Assembly (NCBI GenBank): GCA_910588215.1
Contig: CAJUQJ010000002.1
Coordinates: forward strand, 1-64,000
Source: an uncultured Lachnospiraceae bacterium
GTDB lineage: Bacteria > Bacillota > Clostridia > Lachnospirales > Lachnospiraceae
Direction of reading: 5' to 3'
DNA: 64,000 nucleotides
Position 1 is the first letter of the stretch; each line of letters opens with the position of its first letter. Made by a program: the position numbers and the translations under genes. The notes under the pieces were generated by a model. That model had not been told where the DNA came from and did no database searches. It saw nothing but the letters and a program-made list of their open reading frames with translations. Below, piece by piece: positions 26,217-35,409 of this stretch.

Positions 26217-26264
26217 AAAAGTACCGGATACACAGGTTCTATTCCCTGTAGATCCGGTACTTTC
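26217..26264. terminator. Bidirectional terminator between MATE and tpiA
   Basis: AAGTACCGGAT and ATCCGGTACTTT form a perfect stem with a long loop containing its own CACAGG/CCTGTA pairing. T runs follow on the minus strand (CTTTTG) and weakly on the plus strand (CTTTC). Confidence 0.75.
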
Positions 26265-26282
26265 TATAGCACTGATTGTGAC

Positions 26283-27032
26283 CTATTTATAATTGACGAT
26301 CTTGCCGAAATCAGCCTTCAAAGAAGCTCCGCCTACCAGGCCGCCATCGATATCGGGCTGTGCAAACAACTCTGCTGCATTACCTGCATTTACGGAACCG
26401 CCGTACTGAATGCGAACTGCCTCTGCGGTAGCCTCATCATAGATCTCAGCGATGCAGTCACGGATTCCCTTACATACTTCCTCTGCCTGTTCTGTAGTAG
26501 CCGTCTTACCGGTACCGATTGCCCAGATCGGCTCGTAAGCGATGACCATGCCCTTAACCTGATCTGCAGTAACACCTGTGAGGTCGGATTTGATCTGCAG
26601 TCTGATCCAGTCCATGGTAACGCCCATCTCTCTCTGCTCTAATGTCTCACCACAGCAAAGAATCGGAACAAGACCTGCTTCCAGAGCCTTCTTCACCTTC
26701 TTGTTCAGAAGCGCGTCGTCCTCCTTGAAATAATCACGTCTCTCGGAATGTCCGATGATCACATACTTCACGCCTGCATCCTTCAACATGGAAGCAGAAA
26801 TCTCGCCTGTGAATGCACCCTTCTCCTCGAAATACATATTCTCAGCGCCAACTTCTACGTTAGTGCCTTTCACCGCCTCTACTACCGGTACGATATCGAT
26901 CGCCGGTACGCAGTATACTACATCCACATCATCGGATTTTACCAGATCCTTTAATTCATCACATAATTTAACTGCCTCACTGGGAGTCATGTTCATCTTC
27001 CAGTTGCCGGCTACGATCTTTCTTCTTGCCAT
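26283..27032 (-). CDS. tpiA: Triosephosphate isomerase
   Basis: A 249-residue TIM-barrel enzyme that interconverts dihydroxyacetone phosphate and glyceraldehyde-3-phosphate. It begins RRKIVAGNWKMNMTPSEAV with the catalytic lysine, has the catalytic histidine in VIIGHSERRDYF, the glutamate in VIAYEPIWAIGTGKTAT and the phosphate-binding VRIQYGGSVNAGN near the end. AAAGGAG precedes the ATG. It follows pgk by 83 bases and closes the gap-pgk-tpi glycolytic group. Confidence 0.98.
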   Translation of the reverse strand: MARRKIVAGNWKMNMTPSEAVKLCDELKDLVKSDDVDVVYCVPAIDIVPVVEAVKGTNVEVGAENMYFEEKGAFTGEISASMLKDAGVKYVIIGHSERRDYFKEDDALLNKKVKKALEAGLVPILCCGETLEQREMGVTMDWIRLQIKSDLTGVTADQVKGMVIAYEPIWAIGTGKTATTEQAEEVCKGIRDCIAEIYDEATAEAVRIQYGGSVNAGNAAELFAQPDIDGGLVGGASLKADFGKIVNYK

Positions 27033-27115
27033 TTTTACTTTTCTCCTTTAATCATCTGATTTTCATCCCTGCACAACATGCCGTACAGCTGTTGTACAGG
27101 GGTCATTTATTGTCT

Positions 27116-28348
27116 TTATTTGTCGTCAGCTGCCACTACGCCGGGAAGCTCTTTGCCTTCCAGGAACTCAAGAGAAGCACCGCCGCCTGTGGAGATGTGG
27201 GACATCTTGTCCGCGAAACCTAACTGATTAACAGCCGCAGCACTGTCGCCGCCGCCGATGATCGTCGTTGCAGACGTCTCAGCCAGAGACTTCGCTACTG
27301 CGATCGTACCTTTTGCAAGGATCGGGTTCTCGAATACGCCCATCGGTCCGTTCCATACAACTGTCTTAGCAGACTTCACTGCATCTGCATAAAGCTCAGC
27401 CGTCTTTGTACCAATATCCAAGCCTTCCTTATCAGCCGGGATCTTGTCAGCGTCAACTACTTCTACCTCTATCTCGGCATCGATCGGATTCGGGAAGCCG
27501 GAAGCAACTGTCGTATCAACCGGAAGCAGCAGCTTCTTGCCCAGCTTCTCTGCCTTATCCATCATCTCTTTGCAGTAGTCAAGCTTCTCATCGTCAACCA
27601 GGGAATTACCGATCTCCATGCCCTGTGCCTTTAAGAAAGTAAATGCCATACCGCCGCCGATGATCAATGTATCACACTTCTCTAACAGGTTGTTGATAAC
27701 ATTCAGCTTATCAGCTACCTTAGCGCCGCCAAGGATTGCTACGAAAGGTCTTACCGGATTCTCCACTGCGTTGCCCAGGAAGTCGATCTCCTTCTGCATT
27801 AAGTAGCCGACTGCGTTCTCGCCGCCTTTCTCAGAGATGTATTTCGTAACAACAGCCACGGATGCGTGTGCTCTGTGTGCAGAGCCAAATGCGTCGCATA
27901 CATAGACATCAGCCAACTCAGCCAGCTCTTTCGCGAAAGCTTCGCCTGCATCTGTAGGCTTGGTCTCTTCCTTGCCACGGAAACGGGTATTCTGCAGAAG
28001 CACTACATCACCTTCATTCATAGCTGCAACTGCTGCCGTAGCTGCCTCGCCAGTCACATTGTAGTCTGCCACGAAATTGACAGGCTTGCCCAGCTTCTCG
28101 GACAGTCTCTCTGCTACCGGTGCAAGGGACTCGCCTTCGTTGGGGCCGTTCTTAACCTTACCCAGATGGGAGCAGAGAATAACCTTGCCGCCGTCGGCGA
28201 TCAGTTTGTTGATCGTAGGGAGTGCCGCCACAATACGTGTTTCGTCTGTGATCTTGCCCTCTTTCAAAGGCACGTTAAAGTCACATCTTACCAGAACGCG
28301 TTTGCCCTTTACGTTAATGTCATCTACGGATTTCTTGTTTAAAGCCAT
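27116..28348 (-). CDS. pgk: Phosphoglycerate kinase
   Basis: A 410-residue enzyme of lower glycolysis that makes ATP from 1,3-bisphosphoglycerate. Family signatures are GKRVLVRCDFNVPLKEG, the substrate site near LCSHLGKVKNGPNEG, and the nucleotide-site region VVWNGPMGVFE and TIIGGGDSAAAV. AGGAGG precedes the ATG. It lies downstream of gap but is separated from it by a terminator-like hairpin. Confidence 0.98.
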   Translation of the reverse strand: MALNKKSVDDINVKGKRVLVRCDFNVPLKEGKITDETRIVAALPTINKLIADGGKVILCSHLGKVKNGPNEGESLAPVAERLSEKLGKPVNFVADYNVTGEAATAAVAAMNEGDVVLLQNTRFRGKEETKPTDAGEAFAKELAELADVYVCDAFGSAHRAHASVAVVTKYISEKGGENAVGYLMQKEIDFLGNAVENPVRPFVAILGGAKVADKLNVINNLLEKCDTLIIGGGMAFTFLKAQGMEIGNSLVDDEKLDYCKEMMDKAEKLGKKLLLPVDTTVASGFPNPIDAEIEVEVVDADKIPADKEGLDIGTKTAELYADAVKSAKTVVWNGPMGVFENPILAKGTIAVAKSLAETSATTIIGGGDSAAAVNQLGFADKMSHISTGGGASLEFLEGKELPGVVAADDK

Positions 28349-28449
28349 TTTGAAATTCCTCCTGATTTTATTGTTCTATTTGCCTCTTGCCCCATAAAAG
28401 AAACCTGCCTGCAGGATTCTCCGCCTGCGGCGGGTCACTTTAACGATAC

Positions 28450-28482
28450 AAAAGAAGCCCGGCCCAGCGGCCGAGCCTCTTA
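28450..28482 (-). terminator. Hairpin between gap and pgk
   Basis: On the minus strand AAGAGGCTCGGCC can pair over 13 positions (with G-U pairs) with GGCCGGGCTTCTT, followed by TTTGT. It follows the gap stop by about 130 bases and probably makes gap mRNA more abundant than pgk-tpi mRNA. Confidence 0.6.
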
Positions 28483-28516
28483 AAAAACGCATTTCATCTA
28501 ACAAATGCACCTTTAC

Positions 28517-28541
28517 TGATTCGAGTTCACAAAGCAAATCA
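28517..28541 (+). repeat. CGAGTT-type dispersed repeat, copy 1
   Basis: TGATTCGAGTTCACAAAGC followed by AAATCAC. It resembles the repeats at 28557-28587 and, inverted, 42850-42881. Confidence 0.4.
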
Positions 28542-28556
28542 CACATATTTACTCTC

Positions 28557-28587
28557 TTATTCAAGTTCGTGAAGCGAATCTCGTAAG
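28557..28587 (+). repeat. CGAGTT-type dispersed repeat, copy 2
   Basis: CTTATTCAAGTTCGTGAAGC followed by GAATCTCGTAA. The best match is the inverse copy at 42850-42881, where 25 or more of 31 positions agree by eye. Confidence 0.45.
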
Positions 28588-28610
28588 GTAAATTCCTCCG
28601 GAATTAACTC

Positions 28611-29612
28611 TTATGCTAACTCAGAGAAGTATTTGATAGTACGAACCATCTGAGATGTGTAGCTGTTCTCATTGTCATACCAGGAAACAACCTGAACCAG
28701 ATTGTCTTCACCAACCATAGTCTGTGTTGCATCGAAGATAGAACCATAGGTGCTGCCAACGATATCGGAAGAAACGATCTCATCCTCGTTATATGCGAAG
28801 GACTCTGTAGCTGCTGCCTTCATAGCTGCATTGATCTCTTCCTTAGTTACGGACTTCTCAACAGTTGCAACCAAGATTGTGGTAGAACCTGTCGGAGTAG
28901 GAACACGCTGTGCGGAACCGATCAACTTGCCGTTCAGTTCAGGGATAACAAGACCGATAGCCTTAGCTGCGCCTGTGCTGTTAGGAACGATGTTCACTGC
29001 ACCTGCACGGGATCTTCTCAGGTCACCCTTTCTCTGAGGACCGTCAAGGATCATCTGGTCACCTGTGTAAGCATGGATCGTGCTCATGATACCGGACTTG
29101 ATACCAGCCAAGTCATTCAGAGCTTTAGCCATAGGAGCGAGGCAGTTTGTTGTACAGGAAGCTGCGGAAATGATGGTATCCTCAGCCTTCAATGTCTCAT
29201 GGTTAACATTGTAAACGATTGTAGGAAGGTCGTTACCTGCAGGAGCGGAAATAACAACTTTTCTAGCGCCGGCATTGATGTGTGCCTGAGCCTTCTCTTT
29301 GCTTGTATAGAAGCCGGAGCACTCTAATACAACGTCAACATTTAATTCGCCCCAAGGACAATTGTTTGCATCGGGCTCTTTGTAGATCTTCAGTGTCTTG
29401 CCGTCAACTGTGATGGTATCTTCGCCAGCGGATACAGTATCTGCCAGAGCGTACTTACCCTGAGAAGAATCATACTTCAACAGGTGTGCCAGCATCTTCG
29501 GGCTTGTCAGATCGTTGATCGCCACTACTTCATATCCTTCCGCGCCAAACATCTGTCTGAATGCAAGACGGCCAATACGGCCAAAACCATTAATTGCTAC
29601 TCTTACTGCCAT
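28611..29612 (-). CDS. gap: Glyceraldehyde-3-phosphate dehydrogenase
   Basis: A 333-residue NAD-dependent enzyme of glycolysis. It shows the Rossmann start VRVAINGFGRIGRLAFRQM, the active-site cysteine in ISAASCTTNCLAPMAKAL and the late ISWYDNE-type segment VVSWYDNENSYTSQM. AGGAGGGAC precedes the ATG. It is followed by pgk and tpiA. A dyad-symmetric element lies between its promoter and start codon. Confidence 0.98.
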   Translation of the reverse strand: MAVRVAINGFGRIGRLAFRQMFGAEGYEVVAINDLTSPKMLAHLLKYDSSQGKYALADTVSAGEDTITVDGKTLKIYKEPDANNCPWGELNVDVVLECSGFYTSKEKAQAHINAGARKVVISAPAGNDLPTIVYNVNHETLKAEDTIISAASCTTNCLAPMAKALNDLAGIKSGIMSTIHAYTGDQMILDGPQRKGDLRRSRAGAVNIVPNSTGAAKAIGLVIPELNGKLIGSAQRVPTPTGSTTILVATVEKSVTKEEINAAMKAAATESFAYNEDEIVSSDIVGSTYGSIFDATQTMVGEDNLVQVVSWYDNENSYTSQMVRTIKYFSELA

Positions 29613-29649
29613 TTTTAGTCCCTCCTAAATAATCTTTTTTATTATAATC

Positions 29650-29689
29650 TTACCAGTCTGTACATAATTATGATATCTTTAACTGGTAA
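29650..29689. promoter_or_regulatory. Candidate operator upstream of gap
   Basis: TTACCAGT (29650-29657) and its exact complement ACTGGTAA (29682-29689) lie 24 bases apart, between the predicted gap promoter and the gap start. The position resembles that of the CggR operator in Bacillus, but no cggR gene is in the window, so the regulator is unknown. Confidence 0.5.
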
Positions 29690-29707
29690 AATTTAGTCGG
29701 CAGATAT

Positions 29708-29736
29708 ATTTTACCTAATTTGTCCAAATAATTCAA
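29708..29736 (-). promoter_or_regulatory. Sigma-A promoter of gap
   Basis: On the minus strand TTGAAT (29731-29736), 17 bases, TAAAAT (29708-29713). It is about 95 bases upstream of the start codon, leaving a leader that contains the dyad element. Confidence 0.6.
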
Positions 29737-29822
29737 GATGTAATTCAAAAATCTGTGAATAAAATCTATAAATATAATAAGTAGATTTTATGAACTTATA
29801 GCTGAAACATCAAGAAATATAT

Positions 29823-29851
29823 TTGTAAATACCGTTAATTTCCGCTATACT
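29823..29851 (+). promoter_or_regulatory. Promoter of the PHP phosphatase gene
   Basis: TTGTAA (29823-29828), 17 bases, TATACT (29846-29851), about 50 bases before the ATG. It diverges from the gap promoter. Confidence 0.55.
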
Positions 29852-29906
29852 AAAGCTGTTATTGAAACACACCCAATCTACAACATTTATATAAGGAGGC
29901 TCTACT

Positions 29907-30755
29907 ATGCCCATCACTGCTGACTACCACCTGCATTCTTCTTTCTCCGGCGACTCAGATACACCCATGGAGGAAATGATCCTGAAGGGAATTCAACTGG
30001 GACTGACCGAAATGTGCTTCACGGAACATCACGACCTCGATTACCCAATAACAGAATCCACACCTGCCGGACTCTTTGAGCTCAACCCTGATTCTTACCT
30101 GTACCACTTTCTGAAATTAAAGGAACGATACGCAGACCAGATCACTCTCTGCTTCGGCGTAGAGTTGGGGATGCAGCCCCATCTTGCCCGGCAGAATGCT
30201 GCCTTTGTAAAGGCCCATGATTATGATTTCGTCATCGCCTCCTCCCATATCTGCCACGGAAAGGATCCTTACTATCCTGCTTTCTACGAGGGACGCAGTC
30301 AGGACGAAGCCTACCTGGAATACCTTACATCCATCCCGGAGAATCTGCAGGCTTTCAGCAACTTTGATGTCTACGGCCATCTGGACTATGTGGTTCGCTA
30401 CGGCCCGCAGAAAGATGAGGGATATTCTTATGAAAAATACCGGGATATTTTTGATCAGATCCTGCAGCGTCTGATCGATATGGGTAAGGGCATCGAGATC
30501 AACACCTCCGCACTGGCCAAAGGAATGCGTGAGCCCAATCCTTGCATCGGTGTTTTGAAACGCTACCGCGAATTGGGTGGAGAGATCATCACCGCAGGCT
30601 CCGATGCCCACGCTCCCACACAGATCGCCTATGCTTTTGACCGGGCTGCGGACATATTAAAAGACTGCGGTTTTCGGTACTATACGACCTTTGAAAAACG
30701 CAGTCCTTCTTTCCATAAGTTACCCTCAGTGAACAAAGGTACACACGGTCGGTAA
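29907..30755 (+). CDS. PHP-family histidinol-phosphatase-like protein
   Basis: A 282-residue PHP-domain phosphoesterase similar to HisJ/HisK histidinol phosphatases. It begins with the metal motif ADYHLHSSFSGDSDTPME, then CFTEHHDLDY, a later GVELGMQPH, VIASSHICHGKDPYYP, FDVYGHLDYVVRYGP and the final GSDAHAP. All PHP metal ligands appear present. Histidinol phosphatase would act in histidine synthesis, but no other his genes are nearby, so another phosphate ester is possible. AAGGAGG lies before the ATG. Confidence 0.85.
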   Translation: MPITADYHLHSSFSGDSDTPMEEMILKGIQLGLTEMCFTEHHDLDYPITESTPAGLFELNPDSYLYHFLKLKERYADQITLCFGVELGMQPHLARQNAAFVKAHDYDFVIASSHICHGKDPYYPAFYEGRSQDEAYLEYLTSIPENLQAFSNFDVYGHLDYVVRYGPQKDEGYSYEKYRDIFDQILQRLIDMGKGIEINTSALAKGMREPNPCIGVLKRYRELGGEIITAGSDAHAPTQIAYAFDRAADILKDCGFRYYTTFEKRSPSFHKLPSVNKGTHGR

Positions 30756-30798
30756 AGAATCAATTTCAATCCCTGCTGGCAACACCGCACGCAACTCC

Positions 30799-31890
30799 TC
30801 AAAAGGCCGAAAATGCACCCTCAATCTTCTCCCGAAGCTGCAAAAGCGCCTCCCTACTCACCAGAAAAAACGTCCTGCCGTTTACCTGCACCGCCGCGTA
30901 AGTCTCATCATAAGCAAAATACTTCTGCGTAATCTTCGGCGCTCCCTCCATGTTTCTTTCATAAGTAATGCTCATGAGCAGTTCTCTGTCCGCGGATGCC
31001 GTCTCCGCCTCCCATTCTTCCCGGGGCAGTTCCTTTTCTAAGAAAACACTCATAAGCGTCGTATACAATGCATAAAAATCTTCACTTTCCACTGCCTGCT
31101 CCCCCAGCAGAAACGCCTCTGGCTCAATCCGCATCTCATACTGTTCTTCCCCGGTATCGATCGTCACCTTGGAGACTGTCTCCACATTGACCACACTCAC
31201 TACCTTTAATATGCAGGCATAAGGATCCACATCAAAGATTTCCTCAACACTGCTGCCGTCGGCCAGCCAGAGTCTGCCCCAAGCCTCCACATAACGATTC
31301 CCCTGCGCATCCTCCCCGCCAAACCGAAGCAGAAGCCCCCGGTCCGGTTCCGCCTGTCCGCCCTCTGCGGTCTGTTCACTGTAATATGCCACAAATACCG
31401 TATCCTCACTGTCCTCTATCCCTGCCTGTTCTCTTGTGATGTCCATATCCTCCACGGAGGTCAGTTCCATCTCCGTCAGTATCCTAAAATACGCATACAT
31501 GGCTTCCGTATCCACCACTGCCATAGACTGATAGGGCACGGAAATCGCCCAACAGTCATAAGAATTCTTATACACCCGCGGCTCATAGGAAACTGCGAAG
31601 CATGCCTCCCCGTCCCGCACCACCGATACACCGCGCATCGCCTCTGCCGTAAATGTCCCCGGCTCTCCTTCTTCCAGATCCTCCTCCCACTCTGCCAGAC
31701 TGTTCTCCTCCGGCTTTACTTCCCCCGGTTCTTCCTCTTTTTTCTGCTGCTCCGGATTCCCGACTCCTTCTTGTGTCATGTTCTCAGCATGTCCACACCC
31801 GCCAGACAGCAAACCACCAAGTGTTAAAACGATAACTGCCAAACCAGTTGCGCACCGCGGCGCCGGCCGTCTTCTCACCTTATCAAACAT
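30799..31890 (-). CDS. Putative lipoprotein at the end of the sugar-uptake locus
   Basis: A 363-residue protein with a lipoprotein signal: basic start, hydrophobic core LAVIVLTLGGLLSGGC, and a lipobox cysteine at about residue 32. An acidic linker (about 45-75) follows. The rest contains beta-rich segments such as LWLADGSSVEEIF and FAYDETYAAVQVNGRTFFLV, which loosely resemble DUF4340 repeats, although this assignment is tentative. It should be anchored outside the membrane. It lies 70 bases downstream of the YesN-type regulator gene. Its role is unknown. Confidence 0.7.
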   Translation of the reverse strand: MFDKVRRRPAPRCATGLAVIVLTLGGLLSGGCGHAENMTQEGVGNPEQQKKEEEPGEVKPEENSLAEWEEDLEEGEPGTFTAEAMRGVSVVRDGEACFAVSYEPRVYKNSYDCWAISVPYQSMAVVDTEAMYAYFRILTEMELTSVEDMDITREQAGIEDSEDTVFVAYYSEQTAEGGQAEPDRGLLLRFGGEDAQGNRYVEAWGRLWLADGSSVEEIFDVDPYACILKVVSVVNVETVSKVTIDTGEEQYEMRIEPEAFLLGEQAVESEDFYALYTTLMSVFLEKELPREEWEAETASADRELLMSITYERNMEGAPKITQKYFAYDETYAAVQVNGRTFFLVSREALLQLREKIEGAFSAF

Positions 31891-31959
31891 AACCCTGACT
31901 CTCCCTCTTTGCCACTGTGCGCGGCTTCCGGCTGCTCACAATAGCTGCATTTCGTATTA

Positions 31960-33531
31960 TCACGCTTTCTCCCGGTTCTGTACCTGCTCCCGATACCGCA
32001 CCGGCGACACACCGATGTGCTTTTTAAAAGCCAGAGAAAAGTAATTCATATCATGATATCCTACCATGATCGAAATCTCCCCTACTTTCAACGTCGTCGT
32101 AGACAACAGCGACTTCGCCTGCTCAATCCTCTTACGCACGATATACTCGTTACACCCCTCCCCTGTCACTCTTTTAAAAAGCCTGGACAAATAGTTGGGC
32201 GTCACGTAATACTGCTCCGCCAAGCTGGCCACTGTCAGATCGTCCGACAGATTCTCATGGATTCTACGCTTCACTTTGCCAATCAGTTCATGAACTTCTC
32301 CATCCTCCCCCTCAAACAGATTCTCCAGAAACATAGCCGTCACCTGACACGCCCTCTCCCTGTCCACGCCGGACACTGCCTGCATCAGTTCACTCAATTT
32401 CTCTCTGGCACTGTTCCCCGTATCGCTGAATCGGGCGAAATAAACCGACGACGCCAGCTCAAAACAACAGCTTCTGGCATATCGGGCCGACAGATTATAA
32501 GATTCCACTGCCACACAAAACCTCTCAAAGATATGTCCTACCTTCTCCTTTTCACCTACATTGCACACAAGCGCATTACGAAACTCCCGAAAAACATCCT
32601 GAAAGATATCCTCCCCTTTCCGGTTCCAGTCCACCGCGCAGAATTTCTCAAACTCCTCCCGCTCATGTTCCAGCGCAAACACAGCATCGTTGTAGGAAAT
32701 ACGCAGATTCTCGATCCGCTTTCTCACACTGCCCCAGATGATCCGCGGCCTGGTCTCCAGCTCGTCATTCAGAATCGCCAACAGCTGTTCTGCCAGCTCT
32801 TCTTCCTTGCGTCCTTCGTCACAGAAAAAGGCAATCGTAATCCGCATCTTTTCATCCACAAAGGTAATGCCCCGTTTCTGCTCGTCGATCATCCCAATAC
32901 AGATATGCTTCACGGTCTGCATGCGGAATCCTTCACTGTCCAAGTCCTCTTCCCCTGTCACGCCAGGAAGCAGGATGCCGATTCGCATCGTCTGGCTATC
33001 CTCAAAAGGATACTCTTTCCGAAATACACTCGCCCGTTCCAGACAGTCTTCTCTTCCCTGCACGAGCGAACGCATGAACTCCTCCATCTCCATCTGCTGT
33101 CTGACTCCCTGCGCACGGCTTTTTGTCCTGCTGTTTTCTTCTTTGATCCGCCTGCTTTCCAGCCAGTCCACCTGGGCAAGAATGCTCTTTTGCAGTTCCA
33201 TTTCGTCAATCGGTTTCAAGAGAAAATCATGTACCTGCAGCTGCAGTGCCTGTCTGGCATACTCAAAGCGGTCGTATCCTGTCAGGACTATGACCCGCAT
33301 ATCCGCATCCTGTTCCCTGATCTGTTCTACAAGTTCCAGCCCCGACATCTCCGCCATGCTAATGTCCGTGATCATGATCTGCGGCTGGTGTTCTCTGATC
33401 AGTGCTGCCGCCTCCTTGGCGGAGGACGCCGTATACACTTCCGCAATCTGCATCTGTTCCCAAGGCATCGTGTTTTTAATCCCCATACGGATCATTTTTT
33501 CATCATCTACGATCAAAATCCTATATCTCAC
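31960..33531 (-). CDS. YesN-type response regulator (AraC-family output)
   Basis: A 523-residue regulator. The N-terminal receiver begins YRILIVDDEKMIRMGIKNTM, with the phosphoacceptor in QIMITDISMAEMSGLELV. A long helical middle part follows, and a C-terminal AraC-type double helix-turn-helix (about 420-515) ends KHIGVSPVRYREQVQ. It starts at GTG, nine bases after AAAGGAG. It partners the YesM-type kinase encoded directly upstream. Such pairs sense sugars or binding-protein signals and activate the linked ABC transporter genes. Confidence 0.93.
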   Translation of the reverse strand: MRYRILIVDDEKMIRMGIKNTMPWEQMQIAEVYTASSAKEAAALIREHQPQIMITDISMAEMSGLELVEQIREQDADMRVIVLTGYDRFEYARQALQLQVHDFLLKPIDEMELQKSILAQVDWLESRRIKEENSRTKSRAQGVRQQMEMEEFMRSLVQGREDCLERASVFRKEYPFEDSQTMRIGILLPGVTGEEDLDSEGFRMQTVKHICIGMIDEQKRGITFVDEKMRITIAFFCDEGRKEEELAEQLLAILNDELETRPRIIWGSVRKRIENLRISYNDAVFALEHEREEFEKFCAVDWNRKGEDIFQDVFREFRNALVCNVGEKEKVGHIFERFCVAVESYNLSARYARSCCFELASSVYFARFSDTGNSAREKLSELMQAVSGVDRERACQVTAMFLENLFEGEDGEVHELIGKVKRRIHENLSDDLTVASLAEQYYVTPNYLSRLFKRVTGEGCNEYIVRKRIEQAKSLLSTTTLKVGEISIMVGYHDMNYFSLAFKKHIGVSPVRYREQVQNREKA

Positions 33532-33587
33532 AACCGCTCCTTTATCCAGAACTTCCTGCTCTGGTTTACGTTCTTCAAACAGGAATC

Positions 33588-35336
33588 CTAACCTTCCCCT
33601 GGTAGCCGTATCTCCACACAGACGCCCTTCTTTCGGTCTTTTTGAAACCGTAGTCCGAACTTTGCTCCATACAAAAGTTCGATTCGCTTGTTGATATTCG
33701 AGATACCGTAACCGACATCCCGCCTCATATCCGATATGTGTTCATTGATATATGCGATCCGCTCCGGATCCATGCCGCCGCCGTCATCCGTCACCGTCAG
33801 ACTGACCGCCCCCTCCTTTTCACAGACCGCGATCTCCACGGTTCCCGTCTCTCCTTCTTTTACCCGGATGCCGTGATAGATACAGTTTTCCACAAGGGGC
33901 TGCAGCGTCAGCTTCGGGATCGGCAGGGATGTAAAACGCTCCGGTACCTTTTCTGTCAGAGCGATAATATTACCATACCGCATATTCTGTATGATCAGAT
34001 AATTCCTGACATGCTCCAGTTCCATCCCGAGGGTGATGATGTCTTCTCCTTCGCTTAAGCAGATTCGGTAATACTGTGCCAGCGCCTTCACCATCGTGGA
34101 AATCTCCTGATTGCCGCCCGCCAGCGCCTGCCAGTGGATGCATTCCAGTGTATTGTAGAGAAAATGTGGCTGAATCTGAGACTGCAATGCATTGAAACGC
34201 ATCATATCCAGCTGTCGCTGCTCTTCCTTCACCTGTTCCATCAGTACGTCGATTTCGTCCATCATAATATTGAATCCGTCTGCCAGCTTCCTGCCGTCGC
34301 TGTCCATGTCTGTCAGCTCGATACGTGTGCCCAGATTACCGCCCGATACATCATTCATCTTGGAGACAACTTTGTTGATAGGGCGATACAGTCTTTTGAT
34401 GATATTCCTTGCCAGCGTCAGCGCGGTCACGGTAGCCGCCAGTGTCACCAGGATCAACAGCAGAATCGAGCCGAAACAGTTCTGATATAGCGACCATGCC
34501 GGAACCTCGCTGATCATATAGAAGTTCCAGTCTTTTACACGTTGATAACTGACCAGCTTCCCGTCTTGCCAGAACATTCCGTGGTCTTTCCGTATTCTGT
34601 CCGCGAAGACGATCTTCTGGCCGATCTTGCCCGCGTCCTGTGTGGACACGATTCTTCCCTCCACATCCGTCAGATATAGATTCGCACTATACTGCAGCTT
34701 ATGCTGACTAAAACGGGTCAGCAGATTGTCATCCAGATTCACAATGATCATACCGTTGCTTTTGCCCATTCTCGTCACGGAATAAGCCGGAAAATACAGC
34801 GTCAACGTATACTTCCTGCCTTTATGATAGTTATTCGAAAAGTTTACCCGCAGCGTCCCTCGGTACTTCGCCTGCATACTCTCTGCATAATCCTTTTCAT
34901 AGCTGGTCTCGAAGCTGCTCTCACTGACCGCGCTGTTGCCGTTATAAAGAAACTGACCCAGCGCCTCATTTGTCACCGCAATGAAATTAGCGTTATGCTG
35001 CACATAAAGCATGTTTAAAAAGGAACTGTACACATTCCCCATCTCACTGTACAATTCCTGCATGTTGCTGCTCTCACAGTACTTCTGCACATGCGTATCC
35101 AGAATAATGGAAGTAGCAAGCGCTTTATACTGCTCCAGATTGTCCGCGTAGTCCTCCGCCAGAAACACTAGCTGTTCCTGCACATAGCGGCCGTTCTGAT
35201 CCGTAACGGACCGGATATGGGAAAAAGTGGAAATCCCGATCGCCGCAACCGCAATCACCGTGATCGTCCAGATGATAACATAATTCATCTTCTTTTCAAA
35301 ATTCCAGCTCCGGTTCCACTTCTCCCAAAATACCAT
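33588..35336 (-). CDS. YesM-type sensor histidine kinase
   Basis: A 582-residue membrane kinase. It has one transmembrane helix near the start (about 18-40, YVIIWTITVIAVAAIGIST), an extracytoplasmic Cache-like sensor (about 45-275), a second membrane helix (about 285-308), a HAMP domain (about 310-360), then the LytS/YesM-type phosphoacceptor region LQSQIQPHFLYNTLE and an ATPase domain ending in DDGGGMDPE and GYGISNINKRIELLYG. GAGGAGAG precedes the ATG at 35336; the frame to 35393 lacks a site. It sits between the permease genes and its regulator gene. Confidence 0.93.
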   Translation of the reverse strand: MVFWEKWNRSWNFEKKMNYVIIWTITVIAVAAIGISTFSHIRSVTDQNGRYVQEQLVFLAEDYADNLEQYKALATSIILDTHVQKYCESSNMQELYSEMGNVYSSFLNMLYVQHNANFIAVTNEALGQFLYNGNSAVSESSFETSYEKDYAESMQAKYRGTLRVNFSNNYHKGRKYTLTLYFPAYSVTRMGKSNGMIIVNLDDNLLTRFSQHKLQYSANLYLTDVEGRIVSTQDAGKIGQKIVFADRIRKDHGMFWQDGKLVSYQRVKDWNFYMISEVPAWSLYQNCFGSILLLILVTLAATVTALTLARNIIKRLYRPINKVVSKMNDVSGGNLGTRIELTDMDSDGRKLADGFNIMMDEIDVLMEQVKEEQRQLDMMRFNALQSQIQPHFLYNTLECIHWQALAGGNQEISTMVKALAQYYRICLSEGEDIITLGMELEHVRNYLIIQNMRYGNIIALTEKVPERFTSLPIPKLTLQPLVENCIYHGIRVKEGETGTVEIAVCEKEGAVSLTVTDDGGGMDPERIAYINEHISDMRRDVGYGISNINKRIELLYGAKFGLRFQKDRKKGVCVEIRLPGEG

Positions 35337-35409
35337 ACCGCTCTCCTCTGTATTTTCCCGTAATCCTTTCCGTTTTCCCACACACCGCTGCAATCTTAAA
35401 AAAAGTGAT

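Noticed and set aside
28376..28564. 62-codon minus-strand frame between gap and pgk
   Set aside because: It runs through the terminator hairpin and the dispersed repeats and has no family resemblance.
32017..33591. 524-codon plus-strand frame opposite the YesN gene
   Set aside because: A shadow frame of a well-supported gene on the other strand; no ribosome site and a biased residue content.
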